Shown in pieces: positions 11,157 to 19,704 of a stretch of DNA of 64,000 bases (the first letter of the stretch is position 1; every line of letters starts with the position of its first letter). Under the pieces are notes generated by a model. That model was not told where the DNA came from and did not search any database. It was given only the letters and a program-made list of their open reading frames with translations. The position numbers and the translations under genes are program-made. The stretch is from Paraburkholderia phenazinium (GTDB lineage Bacteria > Pseudomonadota > Gammaproteobacteria > Burkholderiales > Burkholderiaceae): assembly GCF_900142845.1 (NCBI RefSeq), contig NZ_FSRU01000001.1:2666001-2730000 (forward strand), given 5' to 3'.

Positions 11157-12170
11157 TCAATCGGCCGTATCCGCGGCGGCCGGCACTTTCGCCACCGCTT
11201 TGCTGCCCGGCGCCGGCGACCATGCCGGACGCTTCTTGCGTTCCGAGTCGACCACGACGATGTAACGCCCTGCCCACGGCGTCACCTGACGATCGCTATG
11301 CAGCACCCATAGCGACTTGCCCGACTCGACAAGCGCCTCATACTCGGCATCGAGAATGCCGTAGTGATCGAAGAACACATTGAGCGACGCGGGAATCCGC
11401 ACGCAGCCTTTCGAATGACGAATGCCGAGCAGCGGTTCGAGCTTGTCGGGATCCGTGGCATGCATCTGAAAGCGCATCTGCGACATGCCCCCCTTGCCCC
11501 AGCCGCGTTCGCCCTGCGCCCAGCCGAGATCGAAGATCCGCATGTCGCGCTTGCCGTAGCCGCGAATGCCGTTCTGGTTCATCGTGCCTTCGGCGCGGAA
11601 ATCCATGTTGTCGGGCGTATGTTCGAACACGCCGAGCGGCGTGATGAAGTGGTCGAACTCGCCCGGCCTTCCCGTCGCTACTGGGGACGCCCCGATCATC
11701 ACCCACTTGTCGGAAGGCGTAGGACGAAAATAGATGAAGAGCGCCTGGACGTTGGCGTTCCGATCGACCAGCACGACGTATTCGCCCGACAGATTGCCGA
11801 GCTGATTTTGCTCAAGCGCCGCCTCGAGCCGTTCGCCGTATTCCTGCTGGGCCGCCGCCGGCACATTCAGACGGCGGGTGACGACGCGGGCAAACACGGC
11901 GCGCAACAGCAGCGCCCGATGCGGATCGACCACCCCCGCGGCGTCCGGCGCCGCGACGGCGGAGGCCGTGATATCGACCGGCGGCGCGGCTTCGCTCTTC
12001 GGCGTACCCGCAGCGAACGCAAGGCTAAAACAGCACGAAAATAATACGGCGGACAACGCACGGATTTTATTTTCAACGCATGGCGCCCGGTTAGCGATAC
12101 GCCGATGAATTTCAGTCCAATGAAACGTTCTGTTTTTCACAGGCTGGTCAAGCCGCTTCTTGTGGTTCAT
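11157..12170 (-). CDS. L,D-transpeptidase (YkuD domain)
   Basis: Periplasmic peptidoglycan-modifying enzyme or homologue, up to 337 residues. A hydrophobic signal (ALSAVLFSCCFSLAFAAG) follows an unusually long basic N-terminal segment, so the true start may be internal. The YkuD core runs from about residue 125 to 285 (GEYVVLVDRNANVQALFIY). It has the catalytic His/Cys signature RHSKGCVRIPASL, preceded by MHATDPDKLEPLLG. The C terminus is Ala/Lys-rich. Family members cross-link peptidoglycan 3-3 or attach proteins to it. It is convergent with the UbiB-like gene and divergent from nadE. Confidence 0.82.
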   Translation of the reverse strand: MNHKKRLDQPVKNRTFHWTEIHRRIANRAPCVENKIRALSAVLFSCCFSLAFAAGTPKSEAAPPVDITASAVAAPDAAGVVDPHRALLLRAVFARVVTRRLNVPAAAQQEYGERLEAALEQNQLGNLSGEYVVLVDRNANVQALFIYFRPTPSDKWVMIGASPVATGRPGEFDHFITPLGVFEHTPDNMDFRAEGTMNQNGIRGYGKRDMRIFDLGWAQGERGWGKGGMSQMRFQMHATDPDKLEPLLGIRHSKGCVRIPASLNVFFDHYGILDAEYEALVESGKSLWVLHSDRQVTPWAGRYIVVVDSERKKRPAWSPAPGSKAVAKVPAAADTAD

Positions 12171-12509
12171 CGTGTATTTGAGGAAATCTGCCTGTTATCG
12201 ACCGTCAAGCATTGACCGTCAGGCGGTCCATTCAGCGTGCAGATAGACACGATATTACTCAGCGCATCTATTTCTGTCGATCACCGTTCCGCTCGCTCGC
12301 CGCGGGCCACGCTTTCAATATCCGACATTTATCTGACACCGCGCTGACGCATTTAAATCGACCAGCAGATTGAATATAAACTGGAAATGCCCCGCTAAAC
12401 CGGCTGCTGCAGATGAGCGGCATAACCGGCAAAATAGCCACCGGCCATGCCCAGTTGAACACGGGCCCGGCCTCCCTTTCGGTCAACCGCCCACTTGCAA
12501 AGGAAGAAC
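12171..12509. other. Gap between L,D-transpeptidase and nadE
   Basis: 339 bases between divergent genes. It is more A/T-rich than the flanks and must contain both promoters. No convincing gene, repeat or riboswitch was seen. AGGAAG just before 12510 is the nadE ribosome-binding site. Confidence 0.5.
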
Positions 12510-13361
12510 ATGACTCAACCCGATTCGCTCGAACGCCAACGGCGCATCGCCGCGGAAATGCATGTCACCGAGGACTTCGTCGCAGAGCGGGAGATCGAGC
12601 GGCGCGTCGCGTTTCTTGTGCAGTACCTGCGCGCGAGCGGTCTGAAGACCTATGTGCTAGGCATTAGCGGCGGCGTCGATTCAACCACGGCGGGGCGTCT
12701 CGCGCAGATTGCGGTCGAACGCTTGCGCGCGGAGCACTACGAAGCGCGCTTCGTCGCGGTGCGCCTGCCTTATGGGGTCCAGCAGGACGAAGCGGATGCG
12801 CAGCAGGCACTCGCCTTCATTCGCGCCGACGAAAACCTGAGTATCGACATCAAGCCCGCGGCCGACGCCATGCTCGCCTCACTGAGCGCCGCCGGCGTGC
12901 CGTTCGCCGACGCCGCGCAGCAGGACTTCGTGCACGGCAATATCAAGGCGCGGCAACGCATGATTGCGCAGTACGCGGTGGCGGGAGCGCGCGGCGGCGT
13001 CGTGATCGGCACCGACCATGCGGCCGAATCGGTCATGGGATTTTTCACCAAATTCGGCGATGGCGGCGCGGACATCCTGCCGCTCGCGGGCCTCAATAAA
13101 CGACGGGTGCGTGCTGTCGCCCGAGCCCTGGGCGCCCCCGACGCACTGGCGCACAAGGTGCCGACCGCGGATCTGGAAATGTTGCGTCCGCAACGTCCCG
13201 ACGAAGATGCGTATGGCATCCCGTACGACGACATCGACGATTTTCTGGAGGGCAAGGAGGTGACGGCAGCCGCCCGCGAGACCGTGCTGCGCTTCTATGA
13301 AAGCACGCGTCACAAGCGTGCACTGCCGTACACGCCATTCGACTGGCCTGAGCAGTCGTGA
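12510..13361 (+). CDS. nadE: Ammonia-dependent NAD synthetase
   Basis: NadE, 283 residues, converts nicotinic acid adenine dinucleotide to NAD+ using ATP and ammonia. The PP-loop LGISGGVDSTTAGRLAQIA is near residue 53. The region GTDHAAESVMGFFTKFGDGGADILPLAGLNKRRV and the TADLEMLRPQRPDEDAYGIPYDDIDDFLEG stretch match the ammonia-dependent class; no glutaminase domain is present. The ATG at 12510 has AGGAAG at proper spacing. The gene stands alone and is followed by a near-perfect palindrome that may end transcription. Cytoplasmic. Confidence 0.93.
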   Translation: MTQPDSLERQRRIAAEMHVTEDFVAEREIERRVAFLVQYLRASGLKTYVLGISGGVDSTTAGRLAQIAVERLRAEHYEARFVAVRLPYGVQQDEADAQQALAFIRADENLSIDIKPAADAMLASLSAAGVPFADAAQQDFVHGNIKARQRMIAQYAVAGARGGVVIGTDHAAESVMGFFTKFGDGGADILPLAGLNKRRVRAVARALGAPDALAHKVPTADLEMLRPQRPDEDAYGIPYDDIDDFLEGKEVTAAARETVLRFYESTRHKRALPYTPFDWPEQS

Positions 13362-13403
13362 ACGATCGATCGCGCATCGAGAAGTGCGCGACGACGTGAC
13401 CGA

Positions 13404-13433
13404 CGGCTGGGTGGGCATATGCCCACCCAGCCG
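13404..13433. terminator. 30-bp perfect palindrome between convergent genes
   Basis: A perfect palindrome whose half begins CGGCTGGGTGGGC and is centred on CATATG. It lies between the end of nadE and the end of the convergent RRM-like gene. With no loop bases beyond the centre it would fold as a long GC-rich stem. An A6 run lies just to the right at 13440, which reads as a T-run before, not after, the stem on the minus strand. It is therefore at best a bidirectional rho-independent-like terminator, alternatively a protein-binding site. Confidence 0.5.
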
Positions 13434-13463
13434 CCGACTAAAAAACCTGGGACAAAGCGCCGC

Positions 13464-13730
13464 TCAGCCGGGCGGCGGATCTTCTTCGTCGAACAGTTCG
13501 CCGCTCGCTGCCAGCGGAACGCCGCCCAGATGCTTGCCCTGCAACTGCCGCGCAATGACTTCGCCGACATAAGGGCCGTCCGTTGCCAGTTCGACGGTGG
13601 CAGACGCCTTGGGCGTCCCGATCTCATGAACCGTTATGCTTTTCGCGTAGTGCCCCAGTTCATGCTCGAGAAACTCGCGCACCTCCTGCTCGGAACACGA
13701 TTGGGCGATGTTACTGACGAACAGGTTCAT
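13464..13730 (-). CDS. Small RRM-like RNA-binding protein
   Basis: 88 residues. The order of predicted elements is beta-alpha-beta-beta-alpha-beta (NLFVSNIA; SEQEVREFLEHEL; AKSITVHEIG; ASATVELATDG; YVGEVIARQLQ; GGVPLAA), as in a single RRM fold. The first strand NLFVSNIA resembles RNP2, but the RNP1 aromatic pattern is not obvious, so RNA binding is tentative. The C terminus is acidic and Pro-rich (FDEEDPPPG). A 44-codon membrane ORF precedes it by 12 bases and is probably cotranscribed. Cytoplasmic, function unknown. Confidence 0.6.
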   Translation of the reverse strand: MNLFVSNIAQSCSEQEVREFLEHELGHYAKSITVHEIGTPKASATVELATDGPYVGEVIARQLQGKHLGGVPLAASGELFDEEDPPPG

Positions 13731-13742
13731 GTTCGCAACGCC

Positions 13743-13877
13743 TTAGCGCCCGCGGCGGTCGGTGCTGCGAATGCGGATGGGCTGCAGGCTGGCGCGCTTT
13801 CTGGCTTCCGCGATGGCGGCGGCGCCGGTGATCAGGGCTGCGCCGAATGCGGCCAATGACAGATATAAGGCAATCAT
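13743..13877 (-). CDS. 44-residue single-span membrane protein
   Basis: Starts MIALYLSLAAFGAALITGAAA, one membrane helix, followed by a basic tail with Glu, Arg and Lys (AEARKRASLQPIRIRS). The ATG is preceded by GGGGAG at good spacing, which supports real translation despite the small size. It lies 12 bases upstream of the RRM-like gene in the same direction. No family recognised. Confidence 0.5.
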   Translation of the reverse strand: MIALYLSLAAFGAALITGAAAIAEARKRASLQPIRIRSTDRRGR

Positions 13878-14193
13878 TTCAAATCTCCCCTTCGAATTTC
13901 GTCCCGTTATCAGGATAGAAAGAATCGACCGCGGATACGATGCGACACATTGTCGTGAGCAATTTCGATTCCTGCCATCCCACTCCCAGCAAGGCTCACC
14001 GGACCAGGCCGAAAAGTGCAATGACCTGTTGACGGTAATCGCCTGAGACAGGCAGCGTCGAAAAAACCCATTAATGCACTGTACCTGAATAAGCGCGCAA
14101 ACAAATATCTAAACCGCGCGCTTTGGCGGGACCGCCACATTTCAGGCGAGGCACGGGATCAAGGGACGATGGGAACGGCTCGCACGCAGCGTG

Positions 14194-14808
14194 TCATGGT
14201 TCACTGTCGTGGCTGCTGGTGGCCACGTTGACACCGCTCACATCGCACGAGTCCCGGCCAAACCCCGCGTACGCCGCGGACCAGTTACCGACGATGGCAG
14301 CCTGCGCATCGCTCAGGCTCAATTTGCCTTCGCAGACGCAACGTTTGAGGTGCACCACGAAGCGCGCCTTGCGGCGCTCGCCGCCGGTGCCCGCCCACGG
14401 CAGCAGGTCGAGATTGGCCGGTGCGTCAGGTGAACCGCCCAGCAAGACCGGCACGCGCCGGTCGAGCGCGTAGTCGGTGCCGTCGTCTGCGGCAATGCCG
14501 CGCTCGGCCAGCAACCGTTGCTTGTACTCCATCATGACGTCGAACGGCGGCGAGACGGCGTCGGCGTAGTCGGGACGGCAGATCGTGCCGGCGATCGACT
14601 GCTGGGTCACGTGCTCGTCCAGCATCGCGGCACTCTGCGCCGCGGCCTGGCCGGCGCGCAATCCGGCAACCGCGCCGAACATCACGACAATGCCAATCCG
14701 CGCAACCCGTCCAACGTCACGACGATAAGCCTGTTTGAACGCGCACACGGCGCCGGATTTCCTGCTGCGTTGCGGTTCGTCCCGCCTGCCTGCCTTTCCT
14801 GGATTCAT
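14194..14808 (-). CDS. Secreted protein with degenerate HNH-like domain
   Basis: Up to 204 residues. A basic N terminus is followed by a hydrophobic signal segment (IGIVVMFGAVAGLRAGQAAAQS). The mature part resembles secreted proteins that carry TICxPGY...PP, then YELDHLIPLELGG, then NLWPQ, then a VCxGxLSLxEAQxxIxxDW ending. Here TICRPDYADAVSPP, YALDRRVPVLLGG, NLDLLPW and CVCEGKLSLSDAQAAIVGNW are found. The usual Asp-His pair is Asp-Arg, so a nuclease active site is probably lost. Function unknown. It is isolated between the small membrane gene and the S10 peptidase; family recall is from memory. Confidence 0.55.
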   Translation of the reverse strand: MNPGKAGRRDEPQRSRKSGAVCAFKQAYRRDVGRVARIGIVVMFGAVAGLRAGQAAAQSAAMLDEHVTQQSIAGTICRPDYADAVSPPFDVMMEYKQRLLAERGIAADDGTDYALDRRVPVLLGGSPDAPANLDLLPWAGTGGERRKARFVVHLKRCVCEGKLSLSDAQAAIVGNWSAAYAGFGRDSCDVSGVNVATSSHDSEP

Positions 14809-15036
14809 TCTTCAGCGCGCCAGGCCTTGACGCGGAATGGTTAAATTCGCAGGACAATTAAAACACATTCACTCCCGACGAGGAAAATTCACCCGGTGCG
14901 GACGCGGTTTCGAAAGAGGCCAGGCGGCATACCGGAGAAGAAATGACCGATACGTCGTGTGCTTTCGTTGCCGCTTGGCGCCGGGTGCCGGGTGCAGCAG
15001 ATTGCCGCACCCTACCGTCTCACCCGCGCACGACGC

Positions 15037-16692
15037 CTAGCTCGGCCTGCGGGCCTGCAAATCCCGGATGCGCAACATAGCGCCGGTGTTGGCGACGGCT
15101 GCGTCATACATCTTGGCCACATCCGCTTTGAGCGCCGTGCGCGAATTGCCGTCGAGATAGATCATGTGCCCCGAAGGATAGAAACGCGCGGAGAGGTTCT
15201 GGCGTACCTGCGGGCTGACGAGCGGCATCTGCTGCAGGTCGAGCACGGTCTGGTAAAACGGCGTGACAAAGTCGTAAAAGCCGTTCGCCGACAGCACCTT
15301 CAGGTCCACGTTCAGCGCCATGACCGCCGCGAGGTCGCCGGCGGTGTAGAGAATCACGTTGCCCTTCGCGTCGATGCCTTTCTGCGCGCCGGTCGGATCG
15401 ATATGGCTGAAGTCCCAGTACTGGAACGCCTGATCGTTCAGATCGGTGAACGACGAGTTCGACGTGTACAGCAACTGCTCGTTCAGATAGACGTTCCACA
15501 TGGTCGTGTAGACGCCCGTCACCGCCGTCATGGTCGGATCGTTGCCGCCCGAGTTCGGATTGATCTTGCCCGCGATGCCGGTTTCGATGGCGGTCACGCG
15601 GCCGTCATATTCCCCGAGCGCGAGCCCCTTCGATTTCAGCAAGGTGGTCAGGAACAGCGAATTGCCGCGGCTATCGTACCCGGCGATGTCGAGACTCCAC
15701 GCGAGCAGCGTCGCCTTGTCGATACCGGTGTATTCGCTCAGCTTTTCGACCGTCGCGGGATCCGTGGCCGGCACTTTGCGCAACGCGGCAAGGTAATCGG
15801 TGCGCGAGAACTGGGCGACTTCTTCGGCAAACGCGCCGAGATCGGTCGGCGTGGGCGCGATGCCGAGCTTCTTGTGGTACCAGGCGTCCGCGGCAGCCGT
15901 GGGCAACGCGCCAACCGGATTGCCCGACTGCGTGTAGTCGAGAATCGACGACTGCAGCGTGATGCCGTTCAGATCGACGCCGTCCTCGTGCAGCAGGTAA
16001 GCCAGCACGCAGCTACGCGCGGTGCCGTACGACTCGCCATAGAGAAACTTCGGCGAGTTCCAGCGGTTGTTCTTGGTCAGAAAGCGCTTGATGAACTGCT
16101 TGATCGAGTTCGCGTCCTGATCCACGCCCCAGAAATTGCGGTTCGTGTTCGGCGCAATGGCCGCCGAGTAGCCAGTGCCGACCGGATTGATAAACACCAG
16201 GTCGCTCTTGTCGAGCAGGCTGTCGGGGTTGTCTTCCAGCGAATACGGCGCGGGCGGCGTGAAGCTCGGCATCGCCGTCTTGATACGGCGCGGCGCAAAC
16301 GAGCCGAGCAGCACGAAGACCGAGGACGAACCCGGTCCACCGTTGTAGAAAAACGTAACGGGACGGGTGTCTTCCTTCTGGTTGTCCGCCGTGAACGCCA
16401 CGTAGAACATCTTGGCGTTGGGGACGGAACTGCTTGGATCGACCGTCACGAGGTGGCCGGCCGTCGCGGTATAGGGAATCTTGCGGCCGCCGATCACGAT
16501 CGTGTGCTTCGTGATGGCGGCGTTCTCCGTCGCGTCGGTCACGGAGTCGTTGGGGCCGTTACCGTAAGCGACGGGATCGAAGAACGGCTGATCTCCGGCA
16601 GGGTGCGCCGCCTTCGCGGCCGCCCCGGCGGGAGCAGCATGGGAATTGTGTGACGACTGCGGACTGCCGGAACCTGACTCGGTGTTCGTCAT
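15037..16692 (-). CDS. S10-family serine carboxypeptidase-like protein
   Basis: 551 residues from the ATG at 16692, which has GGAG at proper spacing. Alpha/beta-hydrolase fold of the S10 class with catalytic triad candidates: Ser in FLYGESYGTARS, Asp in SANGFYDFVTPF and His in FYPSGHMIYLDG. The oxyanion-side motif FFYNGGPGSSSVFVLLG is also typical. No Sec signal is visible; the N terminus is Ser/Ala/His-rich and low in complexity (SPQSSHNSHAAPAGAAAKAAH). S10 enzymes remove C-terminal residues at acid pH. It lies directly downstream of an S53 peptidase in the same direction, 145 bases apart. Confidence 0.85.
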   Translation of the reverse strand: MTNTESGSGSPQSSHNSHAAPAGAAAKAAHPAGDQPFFDPVAYGNGPNDSVTDATENAAITKHTIVIGGRKIPYTATAGHLVTVDPSSSVPNAKMFYVAFTADNQKEDTRPVTFFYNGGPGSSSVFVLLGSFAPRRIKTAMPSFTPPAPYSLEDNPDSLLDKSDLVFINPVGTGYSAAIAPNTNRNFWGVDQDANSIKQFIKRFLTKNNRWNSPKFLYGESYGTARSCVLAYLLHEDGVDLNGITLQSSILDYTQSGNPVGALPTAAADAWYHKKLGIAPTPTDLGAFAEEVAQFSRTDYLAALRKVPATDPATVEKLSEYTGIDKATLLAWSLDIAGYDSRGNSLFLTTLLKSKGLALGEYDGRVTAIETGIAGKINPNSGGNDPTMTAVTGVYTTMWNVYLNEQLLYTSNSSFTDLNDQAFQYWDFSHIDPTGAQKGIDAKGNVILYTAGDLAAVMALNVDLKVLSANGFYDFVTPFYQTVLDLQQMPLVSPQVRQNLSARFYPSGHMIYLDGNSRTALKADVAKMYDAAVANTGAMLRIRDLQARRPS

Positions 16693-16837
16693 GATCGCTC
16701 CATCGGATTCGTTTACGTCATTTACATCGTATGGGCGCCGCATAGGCGCTGTCTCTGGTCACGAACCACTCTGCTTTGCTACTCAAACCCGCACACCACA
16801 AACAGGCGGCGGCGTCGCCGCACGCCTGCCCGCACGA

Positions 16838-18397
16838 CTATAGTGCCGCCGCGACTTTCTCGCCATTGGGGCTGCCAAGTCCGGTACAGGCATCCCAGCC
16901 CGCCGATGCTTCATAGCTGCCGTTGTTGCCCTGCGTAATGTCGCGCAGCGCGCTGGGCGCGGCATACAGCTTCGGATTGACGAAGCCCACCGGCGCACCG
17001 TTGGCCGCATTGATGCGGGCAATCAGCGCCGCCCACAGCGGCGCCACCGCGCTCGTGCCGCCCACCACCGTTTGCGAACCGTCGATCAGCACGTCGTAGC
17101 CGCTGTCCGGCGAGGCGTCGCCCGCCACGTCCGGCACGCCGCGTCCGCTGAGCGCCGTTTTCACGCCTTCCTTACTGGTGGACGACAAGCCCTGCTGCCA
17201 CGTCGGCACCGCAAACGCCGTGCTGACCCCGCCACCGGTCGCGCCGCCCTGGGTGCCGTCGTTCCACACCACCTCCTTCGTGATGGTTTGCCCCGACGCC
17301 GTCAGCCGCGTGCCGCCGCACGCCAGCACGTATGGGCTGGAGGCGGGGAAATCGACCACGTTGCCGCTGCCCGAACCATCGCTCGAGCCGCTGTCGCCCG
17401 AGGCCACGCAAACCGTCACGCCCATGGTCGCGGCGGCTTGCAGCACGCTGTTGAACGCCTGCAGCGATTGCGACGTCCACGACGACTCAGGACCGCCCCA
17501 ACTGATCGAAATGACCGATGGCTTGTTGGTGGTGTCGTGAACCGCGCTGCTGACTGCGTCGATGAAGCCGGTATCGGTGTTCGTCGTGAAGTAGACCGCG
17601 ACTTTGGCGCCCGGCGCGATGGCCCCGACCACCTCGATATCGAGCGTCACTTCGCCGTCCGGCCCATTGGCGTCGCCGGTGGGCCGGTTGGCGCCGTTGT
17701 CGACGCCCACCGCGACCACCGTGGGTCCGTTGACGCCGAGGTTGGAAAAATAGGTATTGAGGTCGGAGGTCTCGTAGCCGCCGCCGAGTTCGATAATGCC
17801 GACGCACTCGCCGCTGCCGTCGCCTTGCGGGAACTGGTAGAGCGTAGCGACCTGCAATGGCGTGAACGACGCCGGCTGCGGCGACTTCGACGCGTGGATA
17901 GGCGGGCGAATACGGAAGTGCGGACGCGCCTGCGGCCGGTTGTCGAGCCCCAGCACGGCCGTCACGATGCCCGATAGATTATCGGGCACGCTGATCGTGC
18001 CGGTACGGCCGCGATACTGGCCGATGGCATGGTGCTGGTAATGCTGCAGTTCCACGTCGAACGCCGACTGGAACTGTGCGATCGTGCCGCCCAGTACGAC
18101 GGTGCGCGCAGCCGGGTCTTCGCGCACCACCGTCAGGCCGGACTGCGCCGCAAAAGTTTTGACCTTGGCGATATCCTCCGCCGCTGCGCCGAATTCCTTG
18201 GCAAAGGCTTCACGCGACAACGGCTTGACGCCCGGATCGCCCGCTTCGATTTTGCCGAGCAAGGCGTCGAACTGCGCCTGCGCGTGACGGCGCAAGACCA
18301 CGTGCACCTGAATGCGTTCTGCGGGATTGCAATTGCCGACCAGCGTTGAACCTTCCGCTACCGATCGCTCACTTCCTTGCAGGGGATGCTTGGCCAT
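16838..18397 (-). CDS. S53-family (sedolisin/kumamolisin) peptidase
   Basis: 519 residues from the ATG at 18397, with GAGGAG upstream. The N-terminal part is a pro-kumamolisin activation domain (HVVLRRHAQAQFDALL to VELQHYQHHAIGQYRG). The catalytic domain has the Glu/Asp pair in GEVTLDIEVVGAI and the Ser in GGTSAVAPLWAALIAR, plus the Asp-containing calcium site near the C terminus (DITQGNNGSYEASAGWDACTGLGSP). No signal peptide is obvious. Sedolisins are acid endopeptidases or tripeptidyl peptidases made as zymogens. With the following S10 gene it could form an acid-proteolysis pair (inference). Confidence 0.88.
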   Translation of the reverse strand: MAKHPLQGSERSVAEGSTLVGNCNPAERIQVHVVLRRHAQAQFDALLGKIEAGDPGVKPLSREAFAKEFGAAAEDIAKVKTFAAQSGLTVVREDPAARTVVLGGTIAQFQSAFDVELQHYQHHAIGQYRGRTGTISVPDNLSGIVTAVLGLDNRPQARPHFRIRPPIHASKSPQPASFTPLQVATLYQFPQGDGSGECVGIIELGGGYETSDLNTYFSNLGVNGPTVVAVGVDNGANRPTGDANGPDGEVTLDIEVVGAIAPGAKVAVYFTTNTDTGFIDAVSSAVHDTTNKPSVISISWGGPESSWTSQSLQAFNSVLQAAATMGVTVCVASGDSGSSDGSGSGNVVDFPASSPYVLACGGTRLTASGQTITKEVVWNDGTQGGATGGGVSTAFAVPTWQQGLSSTSKEGVKTALSGRGVPDVAGDASPDSGYDVLIDGSQTVVGGTSAVAPLWAALIARINAANGAPVGFVNPKLYAAPSALRDITQGNNGSYEASAGWDACTGLGSPNGEKVAAAL

Positions 18398-18712
18398 TGT
18401 TTCGATACTCCTCGGTGCGCAGCCGTGAGGCTGCACGGTAGTCCCGGCGGGCGCGCCCATCCGTACCGGTGATAGCAACGGATTGCGGCACGGCCCACGC
18501 GGGGGTCTGGTTGCCAGGACACGTCAAGCCGTCCGACAAATCCATTCCAACACAGTTCCGGGACGGGCAACAGTTGTCCGGATGGCCAACGTCAATGCGT
18601 GCGTCACACAGGTCGCGCTATGATGCTGCAGCGGCGAACCAGCCGTTGCATTGGCTCGTGCGCCGAACGTGCGCGCGCGTCGAAGAATCCGAGTGAATCA
18701 GAGGAACGTTCC
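18398..18712. other. Gap between S53 peptidase and DUF1993 gene
   Basis: 315 bases between divergent genes. It must hold both promoters. No gene, repeat or RNA element recognised. GAGGAA near 18701 is the ribosome-binding site of the DUF1993 gene. Confidence 0.45.
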
Positions 18713-19219
18713 ATGTCCATTTCGATGTATCAAGCGTCCGTGCCCGTGCTGGTGCGCGGCTTGACCAACCTGCAAGCCATTCTCGGCAAGGCCGAGGCGC
18801 ACGCCGCCGAAAAGCAGATCGACCCGTCGGTGTTCATCGGCGCCCGTCTCTTTCCGGACATGCTGCCGCTCGTGCGCCAGGTCTACATCACGACCGATAC
18901 CGCCAAAGGCTGCGCCGCGCGTCTCGCCGGCGTCGAGCCGCCCAAGTACGACGACGTCGAAACGACGTTCGAAGACCTGCACGCGCGCATTCAGAAAACG
19001 ATTGATTACCTGAAGGAATTCAATGCGGCGCAGATCGACGGCTCGGAAGAACGCTCGATCACGCTGAAGATGCGCAGCGGGCCGATCGAATTTACCGGCC
19101 TGAGCTATCTGCTGCAGTTCGTGCTGCCGAACTTCTACTTCCACGTGACGACCAGCTACGACATCCTGCGCCACAACGGTGTCGAACTCGGCAAGCTGGA
19201 CTACCTCGGCGGCCGTTAA
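18713..19219 (+). CDS. DUF1993 family protein
   Basis: 168 residues from MSISMYQASVPV, with GAGG upstream of the ATG at 18713. Matches the DUF1993 family, thought to adopt a DinB-like four-helix fold. Features are the opening MYQASVPVLVRGLTNLQAIL, the central RLFPDMLPLVRQV and the C-terminal LPNFYFHVTTSYDILRHNGVELGKLDYLGG. No metal ligands can be assigned with certainty. Soluble, cytoplasmic, function unknown. Transcribed alone, convergent with ynfA. Confidence 0.85.
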   Translation: MSISMYQASVPVLVRGLTNLQAILGKAEAHAAEKQIDPSVFIGARLFPDMLPLVRQVYITTDTAKGCAARLAGVEPPKYDDVETTFEDLHARIQKTIDYLKEFNAAQIDGSEERSITLKMRSGPIEFTGLSYLLQFVLPNFYFHVTTSYDILRHNGVELGKLDYLGGR

Positions 19220-19269
19220 GGGCAGCGGCCCTGGCTGGCCGCTCGCGTGGCCACTCAGGCCGCCACCGC

Positions 19270-19590
19270 TCAGATACGCGGCTGGAAGGCAATGATGCTC
19301 ATGCCGGCCAGCGTGAACGCCACACCGGCCAGGTCCCAGAGGGTTGGCCGCACCTGCTCGACGCACCACAGCCACAGAATCGCCACCGCCACGTAGACGC
19401 CGCCATAGGCCGCATACACCCGGCCGGCGGCCGCGCCGTGCAACGTCAGTAACCACGCAAACGCGGCGAGACTCAGCGCGCCGGGCACCAGCAGCCATGC
19501 GGAGCCCCCGTCCTTGAGCCAACGCCAGGGTAGATAACAGCCCAGGATCTCGGCAATGGCGGTCACGGCATACAGCAGAAAAGTCTTCAT
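19270..19590 (-). CDS. ynfA: UPF0060/YnfA small membrane protein
   Basis: 106 residues with four membrane helices and the family opening [22 protein letters not shown]. Other conserved parts are [20 protein letters not shown] and the final [13 protein letters not shown]. YnfA proteins are small-multidrug-resistance-like inner-membrane proteins, reported to export some toxic cations; substrate here unknown. Family length is usually about 107-110, so it is complete. Convergent with the DUF1993 gene and in the same direction as the downstream-numbered LysE gene, 114 bases away. Confidence 0.9.
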   Translation of the reverse strand: MKTFLLYAVTAIAEILGCYLPWRWLKDGGSAWLLVPGALSLAAFAWLLTLHGAAAGRVYAAYGGVYVAVAILWLWCVEQVRPTLWDLAGVAFTLAGMSIIAFQPRI

Positions 19591-19704
19591 CGAACGGCAA
19601 ATAGTGTGAGTGATTGAGTATCGGCAGACAGCGAGGCGCCGTTTGCGCCGTCGCGTCTATCGCCTTTATTAACACAATCACTTTGCCGGCGCTGCGGCGC
19701 GCGG

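Noticed and set aside
9556..11277. 573-codon minus-strand frame opposite the UbiB-like gene
   Set aside because: No recognisable domain and shadow-like composition; the plus strand encodes a coherent ABC1-like protein.
14959..16653. 564-codon plus-strand frame opposite the S10 gene
   Set aside because: Antisense shadow rich in Arg and Val; the minus strand has the complete S10 catalytic triad.
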